Positions 8,275 to 16,614 of a stretch of DNA of 64,000 nt are shown here, one piece after another. Numbering within the stretch: position 1 is the first letter of the stretch; every line of letters starts with the position of its first letter. The notes under the pieces are model-generated. The model was given only the letters and a program-made list of their open reading frames with translations. It did not search any database and was not told where the DNA came from. The translations under genes were made by a program, and so were the position numbers. Origin of the DNA: Chitiniphilus eburneus (GTDB lineage Bacteria; Pseudomonadota; Gammaproteobacteria; Burkholderiales; Chitinibacteraceae). The DNA is taken from contig NZ_SUMF01000011.1 of assembly GCF_005048205.1 (NCBI RefSeq), positions 1-64,000 of the forward strand. Reading direction: 5' to 3'.

Positions 8275-9893
8275 ACCTGGAACCGCACCACCTGCCCCTG
8301 TAGCGAGCGTGCAAGCGCATCCAGTTCTTCGCTGGCCCGGCTGACGCCCGCCACTTCGGCTTCGCTTTCCCCCATCAACGACGCAATGTCGCGCACGCCG
8401 GCCGCCGAATCGCCTATGGCGCCCGACTGATGCCGGGCGGCGGCGGCGATGTCATGCGCGTTGCGCAACATGTCGTCGGTACCGGCCACGATGCGCTGCT
8501 GTGCGCTGGCGGCGCCGGCCAGGCGTTCGGCACCATTCGAAACCTGGCTGCTCAGCGATTCGATGGCCGCCACCGTGTCCCGCATGCAATGACGGATTTC
8601 GTCGGTGATGCGCGAGATATCGCCGGTGCTCACGGCGGTGCGCTCGGCCAGTTTGCGCACTTCGTCGGCCACCACGGCGAAACCGCGTCCTTGCTCGCCG
8701 GCCCGCGCGGCCTCGATGGCCGCATTGAGCGCCAGCAGGTTGGTCTGATCGGCGATCTCGCGAATGGAGGTCGTCACCAGGTTGATGCGTTCGGCCGATT
8801 CCGCCAGTTGATTGATGCGTTCCACCGAGGTGGTGGCGGTATGGCGCAGGTCATCGTTGATCTGCATGGCCGCCTGCATGGCCTGCGCCGAATCGCGCGC
8901 CAGCGCGGCGGCATCGCCCGCCAGGGTGGCGGAGCTGGCGATCCGTTGCGTGACTTCTTCCACCGAGCCCACCAGCGCGCCGGAATCCTCGGCCAGCGAA
9001 CGGGCCCGTGCGCTGGCCGCCTGCATCCGCTGCCGTGCGCTATCGGTCTGGCCGGCCAGTTGCGTGGCGGTCGCTGCCACGCGCTGCGCCGACTCCTGGG
9101 TCACGCCGATCAGCGACGACAACTGCGTGAGCAAGGCGTTGATCGAGCGCGCGATGTCGTCGGTTTCGTCGCGGCCGTGATCCACGCATCGCCGCGACAG
9201 ATCGTTCCCCAGGGTGAGCATGAAGGTCTGGATGCGACGCAACGGTGGCAGGATGCTGCGGCACATCGCCCAGGACAGCCCTATCAGCAGCAGGACTCCC
9301 GCCACGGTGCCCCCCCAGGCCATGGTCAGCGCCGTCCTGCTCTGGGCGACTTCCGCCGCCAGCGCCTCCTGCGCGCGCCCGTCGATCAGATCGGAAAACC
9401 GCCCCATGCTGTCTTCCAGCTTGGTGAAGCTGGCCATGACCGGTTCGTAGAACCCGCCTTCGTCCTGACCTGCCCGATAACGCGCGATCAAGGTGCCCGC
9501 CTGCTGCACGTACTGCTCCAGATCGGGTTTCAGCGCCGCCAGCGCATTGCGTTCCGACTCGGACAGCGGCAGCGCTTCATTGGCGGCGACGTTTTTGCGC
9601 AACCGTTCCACGTGGGCCTTGAACTCGTTTTCCAGCGCCTGGAACTGCTGCGGCGTGGTATCCGCTTTCTGCGCGAAGTGCGCGGCCGCCAGGACATCGG
9701 CGCGGATTGCATCGTGCATCATGTCCGCGTCGCCCTGCTGCCGCTGCGCGCTGATGCTGATCGCCCCGGCCTGGATGCCCGCGGTCAGATTCTGGATACT
9801 CCAGAGCCCGATCAGGCCCAGCGCCAGGACGAACAAGGTGGCAAGGCAACCAAAGGCGATCAGGCGGGCACGGATGGTCAACGGTAACGACAT
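8271..9893 (-). CDS. Methyl-accepting chemotaxis protein
   Basis: A 540-residue transmembrane chemoreceptor. A first membrane helix (residues about 10-31) is followed by a periplasmic four-helix-type sensor region, a second helix near residues 188-210 ([18 protein letters not shown]), a HAMP linker, and the cytoplasmic signalling coiled coil. The highly conserved hairpin tip contains [21 protein letters not shown], then [18 protein letters not shown]. There is no C-terminal CheR/CheB tether pentapeptide. The ligand is unknown. It is not next to other chemotaxis genes. Its stop codon is supplied by a dispersed repeat. Confidence 0.95.
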   Translation of the reverse strand: MSLPLTIRARLIAFGCLATLFVLALGLIGLWSIQNLTAGIQAGAISISAQRQQGDADMMHDAIRADVLAAAHFAQKADTTPQQFQALENEFKAHVERLRKNVAANEALPLSESERNALAALKPDLEQYVQQAGTLIARYRAGQDEGGFYEPVMASFTKLEDSMGRFSDLIDGRAQEALAAEVAQSRTALTMAWGGTVAGVLLLIGLSWAMCRSILPPLRRIQTFMLTLGNDLSRRCVDHGRDETDDIARSINALLTQLSSLIGVTQESAQRVAATATQLAGQTDSARQRMQAASARARSLAEDSGALVGSVEEVTQRIASSATLAGDAAALARDSAQAMQAAMQINDDLRHTATTSVERINQLAESAERINLVTTSIREIADQTNLLALNAAIEAARAGEQGRGFAVVADEVRKLAERTAVSTGDISRITDEIRHCMRDTVAAIESLSSQVSNGAERLAGAASAQQRIVAGTDDMLRNAHDIAAAARHQSGAIGDSAAGVRDIASLMGESEAEVAGVSRASEELDALARSLQGQVVRFQV

Positions 9894-10040
9894 GAAGTGC
9901 GTCCATGGCTATAGAAAATGCTTATCGGTTTATAGCCAAACGTAATCACTCGTGCGGTTGGAATGGGCACTTGCTTGCCCTGAGCCGGAAGCGAAACAAG
10001 CCGGAGCGTGCCAGCGTCGCACGCTTGGTGCTTGGTGCGT

Positions 10041-10084
10041 TTTCGGCCCAGCGCTGCCGCGATGCATGTGATGACGCGCCCTAG
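10041..10084 (-). repeat. Dispersed repeat, copy B, at the 3' end of the fecR-like gene
   Basis: Plus strand TTTCGGCCCAGCGCTGCCGC ending GACGCGCCCTAG; it matches 8231-8274 in length, orientation and position relative to a stop codon. The TAG of the fecR-like gene (10083-10081) falls in it. The remainder of the 187-base gap to the chemoreceptor start holds nothing else I can name. Confidence 0.7.
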
Positions 10085-11145
10085 CGCCGTTCGATCTCGG
10101 TGCCGCCCGCGCCCGGCGTGAGCTTTACTGGCAGAACCCTGGGCAACGCGCGGGCAAAGCGGGCGGCCTGCGCGATGTCGAAGCTGCCCGTCACGCGGAG
10201 CGCGGCAACCTCCGGCTGGCGGATATGCAGCCCGGTGTCGCCGTAGCGGGCGAACTCCGCCAGGGCCTGGCCCAGTGGGACGTTGTCGAAAATCACCCGC
10301 CCTTCCCGCCACGGCGCGATCTGATCCGGCAATACGGCGCGCACCGGTGCCAGCACCTCGTCGACAGCGGCCACTGCCTGCCCCGGCGTCAACAGGACGC
10401 CTGGGCCCACCGCGTGGCCGTCGCGCCAGGGCTGTACGCGCACCTTGCCCTGCTCCACTTCCACTTCGACGTCGGCATCGATATGGCGCACCGAAAAGCG
10501 CGTACCCACCACGGTCACGCGTAGCGGGTCGGCGAACACCGAGAACGGATGCCGCGCATCGTGCGCGACGTCGAACATCGCCTGCCCGCCGGCCAGGCGC
10601 ACCTCGCGCCGATCGCGGTAATACGCGACGTCGAGCCGGGTGGCGGTATCCAGATGCACCCGCGTGCCATCCGGCAGCGTCACTTTGAGCATCTGGCCAC
10701 GCTGGCTGGCGTAGTGCGCCAGATAGGTCGGCCGGGCAAGGTATTCGGTCATTGCCACCCCGCCCATGCCCCCCAGCGCGGCCAGCACCGTACAGGCGAC
10801 CAGGCCTTGTTTCAGCCAGCCGGCGCGGCGCGGGCGCACGGGCATGTCATTCGCGGCCGGGCCGCTGGAAAGGCCACGACGCTGCGCCGGATGGCCCGAT
10901 ATACGCAACGCATCGATGCGTTCGGCGGGCAACGCATCCAGCGCCTGCCAGGTTTGCGCCATCGCGGCCAATGCCCTGCCATGGGCCGGGTCCTGCGCCA
11001 GCCATGTCTGCATGGCGCGCGCTTCGGCGGCATCGAGCCCGGCTTCCTGGCGCAGCAGCCAGGCGGCCGCCTGTTCATCCAGCGTGTAATGCGCGGCGGG
11101 ATCGAACACGACCTCGGAAGCGGATCGCGGAGCGGGCTTGGTCAT
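10081..11145 (-). CDS. FecR-family anti-sigma regulator
   Basis: A 354-residue inner-membrane regulator that receives a signal from an outer-membrane receptor and controls its partner ECF sigma factor. The cytoplasmic N-terminal part (DEQAAAWLLRQEAGLDAAEARAMQTWLAQDPAHGRAL) is the DUF4880-type sigma-binding region. One membrane helix lies near residues 105-130, followed by the FecR domain with VTLPDGTRVHLDTATRLDVAY and a C-terminal STN-like module (FDNVPLGQALAEFARYG). I chose ATG 11145; a longer frame to 11280 would overlap the sigma gene. No TonB receptor gene is adjacent. Confidence 0.9.
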   Translation of the reverse strand: MTKPAPRSASEVVFDPAAHYTLDEQAAAWLLRQEAGLDAAEARAMQTWLAQDPAHGRALAAMAQTWQALDALPAERIDALRISGHPAQRRGLSSGPAANDMPVRPRRAGWLKQGLVACTVLAALGGMGGVAMTEYLARPTYLAHYASQRGQMLKVTLPDGTRVHLDTATRLDVAYYRDRREVRLAGGQAMFDVAHDARHPFSVFADPLRVTVVGTRFSVRHIDADVEVEVEQGKVRVQPWRDGHAVGPGVLLTPGQAVAAVDEVLAPVRAVLPDQIAPWREGRVIFDNVPLGQALAEFARYGDTGLHIRQPEVAALRVTGSFDIAQAARFARALPRVLPVKLTPGAGGTEIERR

Positions 11146-11242
11146 TGAGGACAGGACGCACGGTGGCGGGCGTGCCGATGGTAACGCCAACCGTTTGTCA
11201 TTGCAGTACGGCGGCGTGGGGCGCTGCGTTCGACGCAACGCA

Positions 11243-11758
11243 TCAGCACATCCGGCCGATTGCGCTGGCCGGCTCGGCATCCTGACCAGCCAGGCTGCGC
11301 CGGCAGACCAGCATGGCGTTGATGACGTGCTTTTCCACCATGTTGCGTGAGATCCCCATCCGCTCGGCGATCTCGGCGTGGCTCAGCCCGTCGAACTTGT
11401 GCAGGATGAACGCCTCCCGGCAGCGCGGTGGCAGCGCCTCGATGACGCCCAGCAGCGCCTCGGTACGCTGGCGCGTGGCATAGCGGGCCTCGGGCTCCTG
11501 CGCGGCGGGCGCCGCGAGTTCCATGCTGTCCAGGTCGTCGTGATCACGGACCTGTGCGCGGCGATGCTGGTCGATCACGATATTGCGCGCGGTGCGATAC
11601 AACAGCGCGCGAGGTTCGCGCACCGATTCGCCACCGGTGGCGGGTTGCAGCGCCAGCACCCGGGCGAAGGTTTCCTGCACCACGTCGGCCGCCGCATCGC
11701 GGTCCGCCAGGGATCGGGAAATGAAATTCAGTAATTCTTGGTAGTAACGCTCGAACAC
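11243..11758 (-). CDS. ECF sigma factor, FecI type
   Basis: A 171-residue RNA polymerase sigma factor. Region 2 is MFERYYQELLNFISRSLADRDAAADVVQETFARVLAL, and region 4 is LPPRCREAFILHKFDGLSHAEIAERMGISRNMVEKHVINAM, the FecI-subgroup form. Together with the downstream FecR it should control an iron-siderophore uptake receptor, but no receptor gene is next to it, so the target is elsewhere or lost. A Fur-like site lies about 60 bases upstream. Confidence 0.93.
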   Translation of the reverse strand: MFERYYQELLNFISRSLADRDAAADVVQETFARVLALQPATGGESVREPRALLYRTARNIVIDQHRRAQVRDHDDLDSMELAAPAAQEPEARYATRQRTEALLGVIEALPPRCREAFILHKFDGLSHAEIAERMGISRNMVEKHVINAMLVCRRSLAGQDAEPASAIGRMC

Positions 11759-11816
11759 GACGGCGGCGACATCCCAGTGCGATCAGCCGTTTTCCCGCTG
11801 CGCCACAAGTTTAGTT

Positions 11817-11835
11817 GGTAATCGTTCTTATTATC
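11817..11835 (-). promoter_or_regulatory. Candidate Fur box upstream of the FecI-type gene
   Basis: The minus strand reads GATAATAAGAACGATTACC, matching the 19-base Fur consensus GATAATGATAATCATTATC at 14 of 19 positions by my alignment. It is 59-77 bases upstream of the sigma factor start, a suitable place for iron-dependent repression. The remaining 11836-12209 shows no gene. Confidence 0.5.
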
Positions 11836-12209
11836 TCGTAGTAAGCTGACACTGTCGAGGCGCGCCGTTGCGGGAAAACCCGCATGGATCAGCGGCTTAA
11901 GCCGCCCCTCCACCGCTGCGACGCCTTTGATACGCGGGCGATATCGGCCCGACAAGGCTGTGTTCGATGCGCGCGGCGCGGCTGTCCGTCTGGCGGCTGG
12001 CGTTCGATCCGCTGTCGATTGCCTATGCTGAGCGAGTCGAGGCTGCATTCCTTTGGCATGTTCATCATCAGGCTGCTTCCACCGGTTCCTTGGCATAGCG
12101 CAATGGATGGCCGCCTGATCGGACGGTGAAAACCGCTCCGGTGACCACTATCGTCGCCGGGCATTTCACTCGCCCCGCAGTCGATGCGGGGCCAGCACAG
12201 GATCAGAAG

Positions 12210-12944
12210 ATGCCCAACGTTGCCCTTCTCGCCATCGAATCCCCCTGGTGGCTACCGCGCCACAGCACCGGCGTGGCCAGCTCGATCCCGTTTTTCGAGG
12301 GCGTGGCGCGTTATCACAACGAGAAGCAGATCACCGTCAACCTGTACCCGGCCTCGTTCTTCGATGCCGCATCGCTGGATGGCGCCCTGCTCCACCTGTT
12401 CCAGACCCACGAGAACTATCAGTTGCTGTGGATTGGCGCGCACGGCGTCAGTGAGCGGGTGACGGAAGCGCAGGTGAACAAGGTGGCAAGTCTGGTGCGT
12501 CAATATGGAAAACGCGTCAAGGGCGTGATCCTGAGCGCCTGCGAAGGTGCGAGCATCGGCCAGATCGAACAGGCCATGGCCTGCGATGAAGAACGTCTGG
12601 AACACGATTTCTATGGGCCGAACTGGGTGATCGCCTATCGCCACTGTGTGAACTGGTTTTCATCGGCGCTGTTCGAAACCGCGCTGCTGCAAGGCGCCGC
12701 ATCGGCCTACGCAGCGGGCGGCGTCAACAGCAAGCCCCGCATCCTCGACATGCTGGCCGCCGCAGCGGCCGGCTTCAGCCTGGATGGCCCGTTCGGCACG
12801 AACGATGCGGGCGAGCCGGTACCCCTGGGCGATACCCTGCGGCTGTGGGTCCGGCCGCAACGCGCGCAGCAGCCAATGGATGCCACCGAAGAACTGCTCG
12901 ACGCCATCCGCACCTTGCAAGGCCAGCAGGCGGCCAACTGGTAA
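12210..12944 (+). CDS. Caspase-like (clan CD, CHAT/C14-type) protein, stand-alone
   Basis: A 244-residue protein whose central part has the caspase-fold dyad pattern. There is a hydrophobic strand ending in a catalytic-type histidine (QLLWIGAHG, H78) and, 33 residues later, a second strand ending in a cysteine within an SACEG motif (VKGVILSACEG, C111). This H-G then SAC[DE]G spacing is the hallmark of clan CD peptidases (CHAT, metacaspase, C14). No signal peptide and no obvious extra domains. An upstream GTG at 12126 is in frame; I prefer ATG 12210 (AGGA eight bases before). No recognised partner gene adjoins; downstream genes are convergent. Function not assigned. Confidence 0.6.
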   Translation: MPNVALLAIESPWWLPRHSTGVASSIPFFEGVARYHNEKQITVNLYPASFFDAASLDGALLHLFQTHENYQLLWIGAHGVSERVTEAQVNKVASLVRQYGKRVKGVILSACEGASIGQIEQAMACDEERLEHDFYGPNWVIAYRHCVNWFSSALFETALLQGAASAYAAGGVNSKPRILDMLAAAAAGFSLDGPFGTNDAGEPVPLGDTLRLWVRPQRAQQPMDATEELLDAIRTLQGQQAANW

Positions 12945-12992
12945 CCCGCCCCCGCCAGCGGGGCCATGCCGATCCGGATAGGCGGGGCGCCG

Positions 12993-13367
12993 TCAGAGCG
13001 ACTCGGCGAATACCTTGAGTTTCTGCAACGCGGTATCCCATTCGCGACCAATCGCCTCCAGCGTCTGCCGCGCGGCCTCGACTTGCGCCGGCTCCAGTTG
13101 CCACAGACGCTCGCGTCCCTGCTTCACATCGCGCACGACGCCGGCCTCCGCCAGCACGTGCAGGTGCTTGGTCACGCCCTGACGGCTGATCTGGGTGTTG
13201 GCGGTGAGCTGGGCAATGGAAAAGGCGCCGCCGGCGCAAAGCACGGCGACGAGTTTCAGGCGGGTGGGGTCGCCCAGCGCGGCAAAGACATGTGCCAGCG
13301 CTTCGCTCGACTGGGTGATGGCGGATACGCCGCGCGGCGTATCCGGATTACTGCTGTGTGCTGACAT
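12993..13367 (-). CDS. ArsR/SmtB-type transcriptional regulator
   Basis: A 124-residue winged-helix repressor. Core features are HVFAALGDPTRLKLVAVLCAGGAFSIAQL and the recognition helix region NTQISRQGVTKHLHVLAEAGVV. It lacks the metal-binding cysteine box ELCVCDL, so it belongs to the metal-independent ArsR group commonly paired with AHSA1/SRPBCC genes. The start at 13367 lies inside the end of the upstream SRPBCC gene (20-base overlap). Last gene of a three-gene minus-strand operon, probably controlling it through the palindromes at 14323 and 14371. Confidence 0.9.
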   Translation of the reverse strand: MSAHSSNPDTPRGVSAITQSSEALAHVFAALGDPTRLKLVAVLCAGGAFSIAQLTANTQISRQGVTKHLHVLAEAGVVRDVKQGRERLWQLEPAQVEAARQTLEAIGREWDTALQKLKVFAESL

Positions 13368-13821
13368 AACGGCTGAGATTGTCCATTTGCGCACTCCAGC
13401 CCTGGCCGTTCATGCGGAACGCTTCCATGCGGCGGTGTGGCGGCACATTGTCGAAACCGGATTCGACCACTTTGAGCAGGGTCGCCTCACCGGGGACATC
13501 CTGAAGGGTGAAGACCACGCGCGTCGGCGGTTCCAGCTCATAGTCCACGTTCGGATCGATGGCGAACGGGTGCCAATGATAGGACAGCAGGTGCTGCGGT
13601 TCGACCCGCTCGATCACTACGTCGAAAAAGACATGCTCGAAACCGGAAATGGTAATGCGCCCCCGTGTGCGCTGGCCGGGCTCGAACGCCTGCCCCTTGA
13701 GGTCGGCGCCAAACCAGGTGCCAAAGGTTTCGGCCTGCGAGAGCGCCCGCCATACCCGCTCGCGCGGCGCGTTGATGACGATGCTGCGTTCGATGCGGTC
13801 GGTATCCGTGGCCGTATTCAT
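13348..13821 (-). CDS. SRPBCC/AHSA1 family protein (first of two)
   Basis: A 157-residue START-like protein of the Activator of Hsp90 ATPase homologue 1 family: RSIVINAPRERVWRALSQAETFGTWFGADLKG at the N terminus, FDVVIERVEPQHLLSYHWHP in the middle, and GWSAQMDNLSRYV at the end. These small folds hold hydrophobic ligands and are frequently encoded with an ArsR regulator; the ligand is unknown. Good ribosome site (AGGAGA) before ATG 13821. Overlaps the ArsR gene by 20 bases. Confidence 0.9.
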   Translation of the reverse strand: MNTATDTDRIERSIVINAPRERVWRALSQAETFGTWFGADLKGQAFEPGQRTRGRITISGFEHVFFDVVIERVEPQHLLSYHWHPFAIDPNVDYELEPPTRVVFTLQDVPGEATLLKVVESGFDNVPPHRRMEAFRMNGQGWSAQMDNLSRYVSTQQ

Positions 13822-13841
13822 CTGCGTATCTCCTGTGCGTA

Positions 13842-14306
13842 TCAATGCGCCGTCACCGCCTCGGGTTCATAGGGAGTGCCCTGGCCGGTCTTCACATAGT
13901 GTTGCAGGCTGGCCAGAAAATGCCGCCAGCCGTTGCTGCAAAGATCGTAGCACTCGAACTCCGGCACCAGGCCGATGTGCTCGAACGCCAGCCGGGTGCC
14001 GCCCGCGCCGTCCGGGGCAAGGCGGAAGACCAGTTGAGTGCCGACCCATTCGTCGCGGCGAGTGGCGTGCCCGAAGTCGAGATGCGCAACGGTGCAAAGC
14101 CAACGTACTTCGCGCTCCGACTCCAGATGTTCGATGCGCATGTGCTTGTAGTGCGGCCCGAAGCGAAACTGCGACGTACCGCCCACCCCGGTGGCGACGT
14201 CGCAATCCCCGGTCCACCAGCCTCGCAGGCCGGCGGGCGTGGTAAGCGCGGCATAGACGGCGGCCGGGCTGGCCTCCAGGGTAAGGCTTTGCTGGTAGTG
14301 ACTCAT
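13842..14306 (-). CDS. SRPBCC/AHSA1 family protein (second)
   Basis: A 154-residue SRPBCC-domain protein: YQQSLTLEASPAAVYAALTTPAGLRGWWTGDCDV is the typical first strand and helix pair, with a C-terminal helix NGWRHFLASLQHYVKTGQG. It is first gene of the ArsR-AHSA1 operon, 20 bases ahead of the other SRPBCC gene, and begins after an AGGAGCA ribosome site. Expected to be cytosolic. The two paralogues are clearly divergent, so this is not a recent duplication. Confidence 0.9.
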   Translation of the reverse strand: MSHYQQSLTLEASPAAVYAALTTPAGLRGWWTGDCDVATGVGGTSQFRFGPHYKHMRIEHLESEREVRWLCTVAHLDFGHATRRDEWVGTQLVFRLAPDGAGGTRLAFEHIGLVPEFECYDLCSNGWRHFLASLQHYVKTGQGTPYEPEAVTAH

Positions 14307-14322
14307 GGCGTGCTCCTTTTAC

Positions 14323-14338
14323 GCAACCATATGGTTGC
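14323..14338. promoter_or_regulatory. Palindromic operator candidate GCAACC-N4-GGTTGC (site 1)
   Basis: GCAACCATATGGTTGC is a perfect 16-base palindrome 17-32 bases upstream of the first SRPBCC gene, overlapping where its promoter should be. A second GCAACC-N4-GGTTGC occurs at 14371-14386. The repeat and location suggest the ArsR-type regulator binds here and represses its own operon. Confidence 0.6.
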
Positions 14339-14359
14339 CAATTGGCAGTATGCAACGCG

Positions 14360-14397
14360 CCATCAAAAAAGCAACCAAAAGGTTGCTTTTTTGATGG
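14360..14397. promoter_or_regulatory. Large perfect hairpin containing second GCAACC-N4-GGTTGC
   Basis: Arms 14360-14376 and 14381-14397 form a 17-base perfect stem with an AAAA loop, and the A6/T6 tracts make it look like a two-way terminator. It lies between divergent promoters rather than after a gene, and its core repeats operator site 1, so I favour a regulator-binding role. The rest of 14398-14671 up to the next gene shows no feature. Confidence 0.55.
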
Positions 14398-14671
14398 CTG
14401 TCTTACCCGATGCCTGCTGTCGCCACGCTCCCGCGCCAGGCCGGGGCTGGCATACGCACTGTGGAGCCCCCGGCAATCGCCAGACAAACGGCGGATGGCC
14501 ACCCGCATCAGCTTATCAGCAGATAACCATGAAGCTGTTGTTTTTTAACGAATTTTCCAAACAAAAGCCATGCCCCATTGAGCACGCGTCGCAGTGCTGG
14601 CACCTTGCTTCTGCCTGAGGAAAGACCGACGCCGATCGGCCCGGGCATCCCATCAAAACTGGAGGAATCCC

Positions 14672-15979
14672 ATGAAGCAGCACGTACTCGCCGACGACGC
14701 CGTTCCACTATCGCCCCAGCGCGCGGGCGGAAAATGGCTCAAGCGGCTGTCCTATTCGATCCTGGCCGCGCTCGCGACGGCCGGCATGCAGGCGGCGCTG
14801 GCCGCCGCATGGAAAACGGGCGAAGCCTATGAGCAGGGCGATATCGTCAGCCACGGAGGTCAGGAATGGCAGGCGCGCTGGTGGAACCGTAACGACAGCC
14901 CCGGCGGATTGTCCGGGGCGTGGCAAGTGGCGCCCTCCGAGGACGCCCCGGCCTGGCAGGCTGCGAACACCTACCAGTCCGGCGAACTGACGCACTACGA
15001 GGGGCGGCTGTACCAGGCCCGCTGGTGGACGCGGGGCGATGTGCCCGGCGGCGCACACGGCGCCTGGCGTGCGCTGGGCACTGGGGTGACGCAGCGCCAG
15101 TTCGTACTGGTGCCGGGCGGCACCTTCACGATGGGCGCGACGATTGCCGGCCCTATCAACTACGACAATGAGTTCCCCACGCACCCCGTCACGCTGTCAC
15201 CCTTTTACCTGAGCGCCACCGAGGTCACGTTCAGGCAGTTCGACCGCTATAGCCGCGCCACCGGGCAGCCGAAGATCAGCTCGCGGGATCTCGGGAATGT
15301 CGAACTGGGCCGGGGCGAGAACCCGGTGATCAATATCGCGTGGTTCGATGCCATCAAGTACATCAACTGGCTGAACCAGCAGCACGGCTGGCCCAAAGCC
15401 TACGACGAGACCAGCGGCGACCTGCTGGACGCCGCCGGCAGGCCCACCACCGATATCGCCCAGGTCGTGGGGTTCCGTCTGCCCACCGAGGCCGAATGGG
15501 AATACGCGGCGCGCGATCGCGGACAGGACATCATCAACGCCTGGGGCAATGGCCTGCCCCTGATCCAGGGCAAGCCCGCGGCCAATATCGCAGACCAGAG
15601 CCTGAAAGCGTATTTCGAGCCCATCAAAGGCCCACTTCCGGAGTGGATGGTGATCTGGGAAGTGAACGACGGCTATCCCGGCCTGGCGCCGGTGGGCAGC
15701 CTGATTCCGAATTCGCTGGGTCTCTACGATATGTCCGGCAACGCGTGGGAATGGACCACCGACCAGGAGCGCGTGTTCACCACTGCAGCACAGGTGAACC
15801 CGGTGGGACAGAGCGCCAGCCCGCAACGCATCCTGCGCGGGGCGAGCTGGGACAACGGCATGGAGATGCACCTGACCGACCGGGCACCGGAATGGCCCGA
15901 TCGTTCCAGCCCGGCCACCGGGTTCCGCCTGGCGCGGTCCTATGTCGCCGGTAGCGGTTCCGGCAGCCACGGCCACTAG
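14672..15979 (+). CDS. Secreted protein with two CBM5/12 chitin-binding modules and an FGE/sulfatase-modifying-type domain
   Basis: A 435-residue exported protein from a strong GGAGGA ribosome site. A signal peptide with a long charged n-region ends near residue 46 (AALATAGMQAALAA). Two tandem chitin-binding modules follow, each with the A-W-x-x-G-x-x-Y-x-x-G-D/E pattern and a W-x-A-x-W-W core (about 47-90 and 94-136). From about residue 145 to 430 is a formylglycine-generating-enzyme/SUMF1-like fold: FVLVPGGTFTMGAT, STATEVTFRQF-like segment, FRLPTEAEWEYAARD, DMSGNAWEWTTDQ, RGASWDN and GFRLAR. Whether it is catalytic is unclear; these folds also act as binding modules. The chitin modules suggest polysaccharide attachment. 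Confidence 0.85.
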   Translation: MKQHVLADDAVPLSPQRAGGKWLKRLSYSILAALATAGMQAALAAAWKTGEAYEQGDIVSHGGQEWQARWWNRNDSPGGLSGAWQVAPSEDAPAWQAANTYQSGELTHYEGRLYQARWWTRGDVPGGAHGAWRALGTGVTQRQFVLVPGGTFTMGATIAGPINYDNEFPTHPVTLSPFYLSATEVTFRQFDRYSRATGQPKISSRDLGNVELGRGENPVINIAWFDAIKYINWLNQQHGWPKAYDETSGDLLDAAGRPTTDIAQVVGFRLPTEAEWEYAARDRGQDIINAWGNGLPLIQGKPAANIADQSLKAYFEPIKGPLPEWMVIWEVNDGYPGLAPVGSLIPNSLGLYDMSGNAWEWTTDQERVFTTAAQVNPVGQSASPQRILRGASWDNGMEMHLTDRAPEWPDRSSPATGFRLARSYVAGSGSGSHGH

Positions 15980-16039
15980 GCGCCGCCGAGCCGTACCAGG
16001 GCGCGACGTGCATCGCGGGCCGCACCGCCACCACTCACG

Positions 16040-16062
16040 GCCTGGGGCAAGCGGCCCCAGGC
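16040..16062 (-). terminator. GC-rich hairpin after the XRE gene
   Basis: Arms GCCTGGGGC (16040-16048) and GCCCCAGGC (16054-16062) with a five-base loop lie directly after the XRE stop codon. There is no T-tract on either side, so it may only be a weak terminator or an mRNA 3' hairpin. Confidence 0.4.
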
Positions 16063-16455
16063 TCAACCCTTCTTGCGCACCTGTTCCACCTCGCCGTGCA
16101 AAATGGCGCTCTGGGGGTCGAGCCGGGAAGTCGGCGGCGGAGCGAGCGGTGTGGACTCGGAGCGCAAGGCGGCCAGTGCCGCGCCGCGCACCGGCGGCGA
16201 TGCCGCAGCATAGGCGTCGAGGATGTCGTTCTGTTCCGAACTGAGCTGCGCCGGATGTCGAAGGCCGAGCACCACGAACTGGATATCCACGCCCAGCAGC
16301 GCCACTGCCGCGAGAAGCGCAGCATCGGGCACCCGCTCCCCGGTTTCGTAGTTGGTCTGGGTGCGTCGGGACACACCAGCCTTGGCGGCAAAGTCTTCCT
16401 GGCTCATGCCCAGGCGCAGGCGCTCTATCTTGAGCCGTTCGCCAATCGCGCTCAT
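16063..16455 (-). CDS. XRE-family (Cro/CI-like) regulator
   Basis: A 130-residue cytosolic DNA-binding protein with a helix-turn-helix domain at residues 1-65: RLKIERLRLGMSQEDFAAKAGVSRRTQTNYETGERVPDAALLAAVALLGVD. The tail is Pro/Ala-rich and probably a flexible effector or dimer part without known motifs. It is divergent from the GNAT gene at 16744; the 288-base space between contains palindromes that are candidate binding sites. This looks like a phage-type repressor in a host locus. Confidence 0.85.
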   Translation of the reverse strand: MSAIGERLKIERLRLGMSQEDFAAKAGVSRRTQTNYETGERVPDAALLAAVALLGVDIQFVVLGLRHPAQLSSEQNDILDAYAAASPPVRGAALAALRSESTPLAPPPTSRLDPQSAILHGEVEQVRKKG

Positions 16456-16477
16456 TTGTTCCCGTTTATCTTGACAC

Positions 16478-16493
16478 GAGCAAATTAGTGCTC
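16478..16493. promoter_or_regulatory. Palindrome GAGCA-N6-TGCTC, candidate XRE operator
   Basis: GAGCAAATTAGTGCTC lies 23-38 bases upstream of the XRE start and immediately after a plus-strand TTGACA (16471-16476), so a bound repressor would block promoters in this gap. It is the best candidate for the XRE protein's site. Confidence 0.45.
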
Positions 16494-16583
16494 AAAAATG
16501 CAATGGCTGGGCAAATCGTCGGCGATCATAGCATTCGCCTCACGCAAACTCGGTGGGACGTCGCTCGTCTGGACGCTCGCCCA

Positions 16584-16614
16584 GTGCAAACCAAGGGTTT
16601 TAACCCTAGTGCAC
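16584..16614. promoter_or_regulatory. Nested palindrome GTGCA...AGGGTTTTAACCCT...TGCAC
   Basis: The inner AGGGTTTTAACCCT (16594-16607) is a perfect 14-base palindrome, and GTGCA (16584) and TGCAC (16610) form an outer inverted pair. It is about 130 bases upstream of the GNAT gene. Purpose unknown; a regulator site or RNA hairpin fits. Confidence 0.4.

Noticed and set aside
8430-9887. 485-residue frame opposite the chemoreceptor gene
   Set aside because: Low-complexity His/Arg/Gly antisense shadow; no ribosome site or homology.
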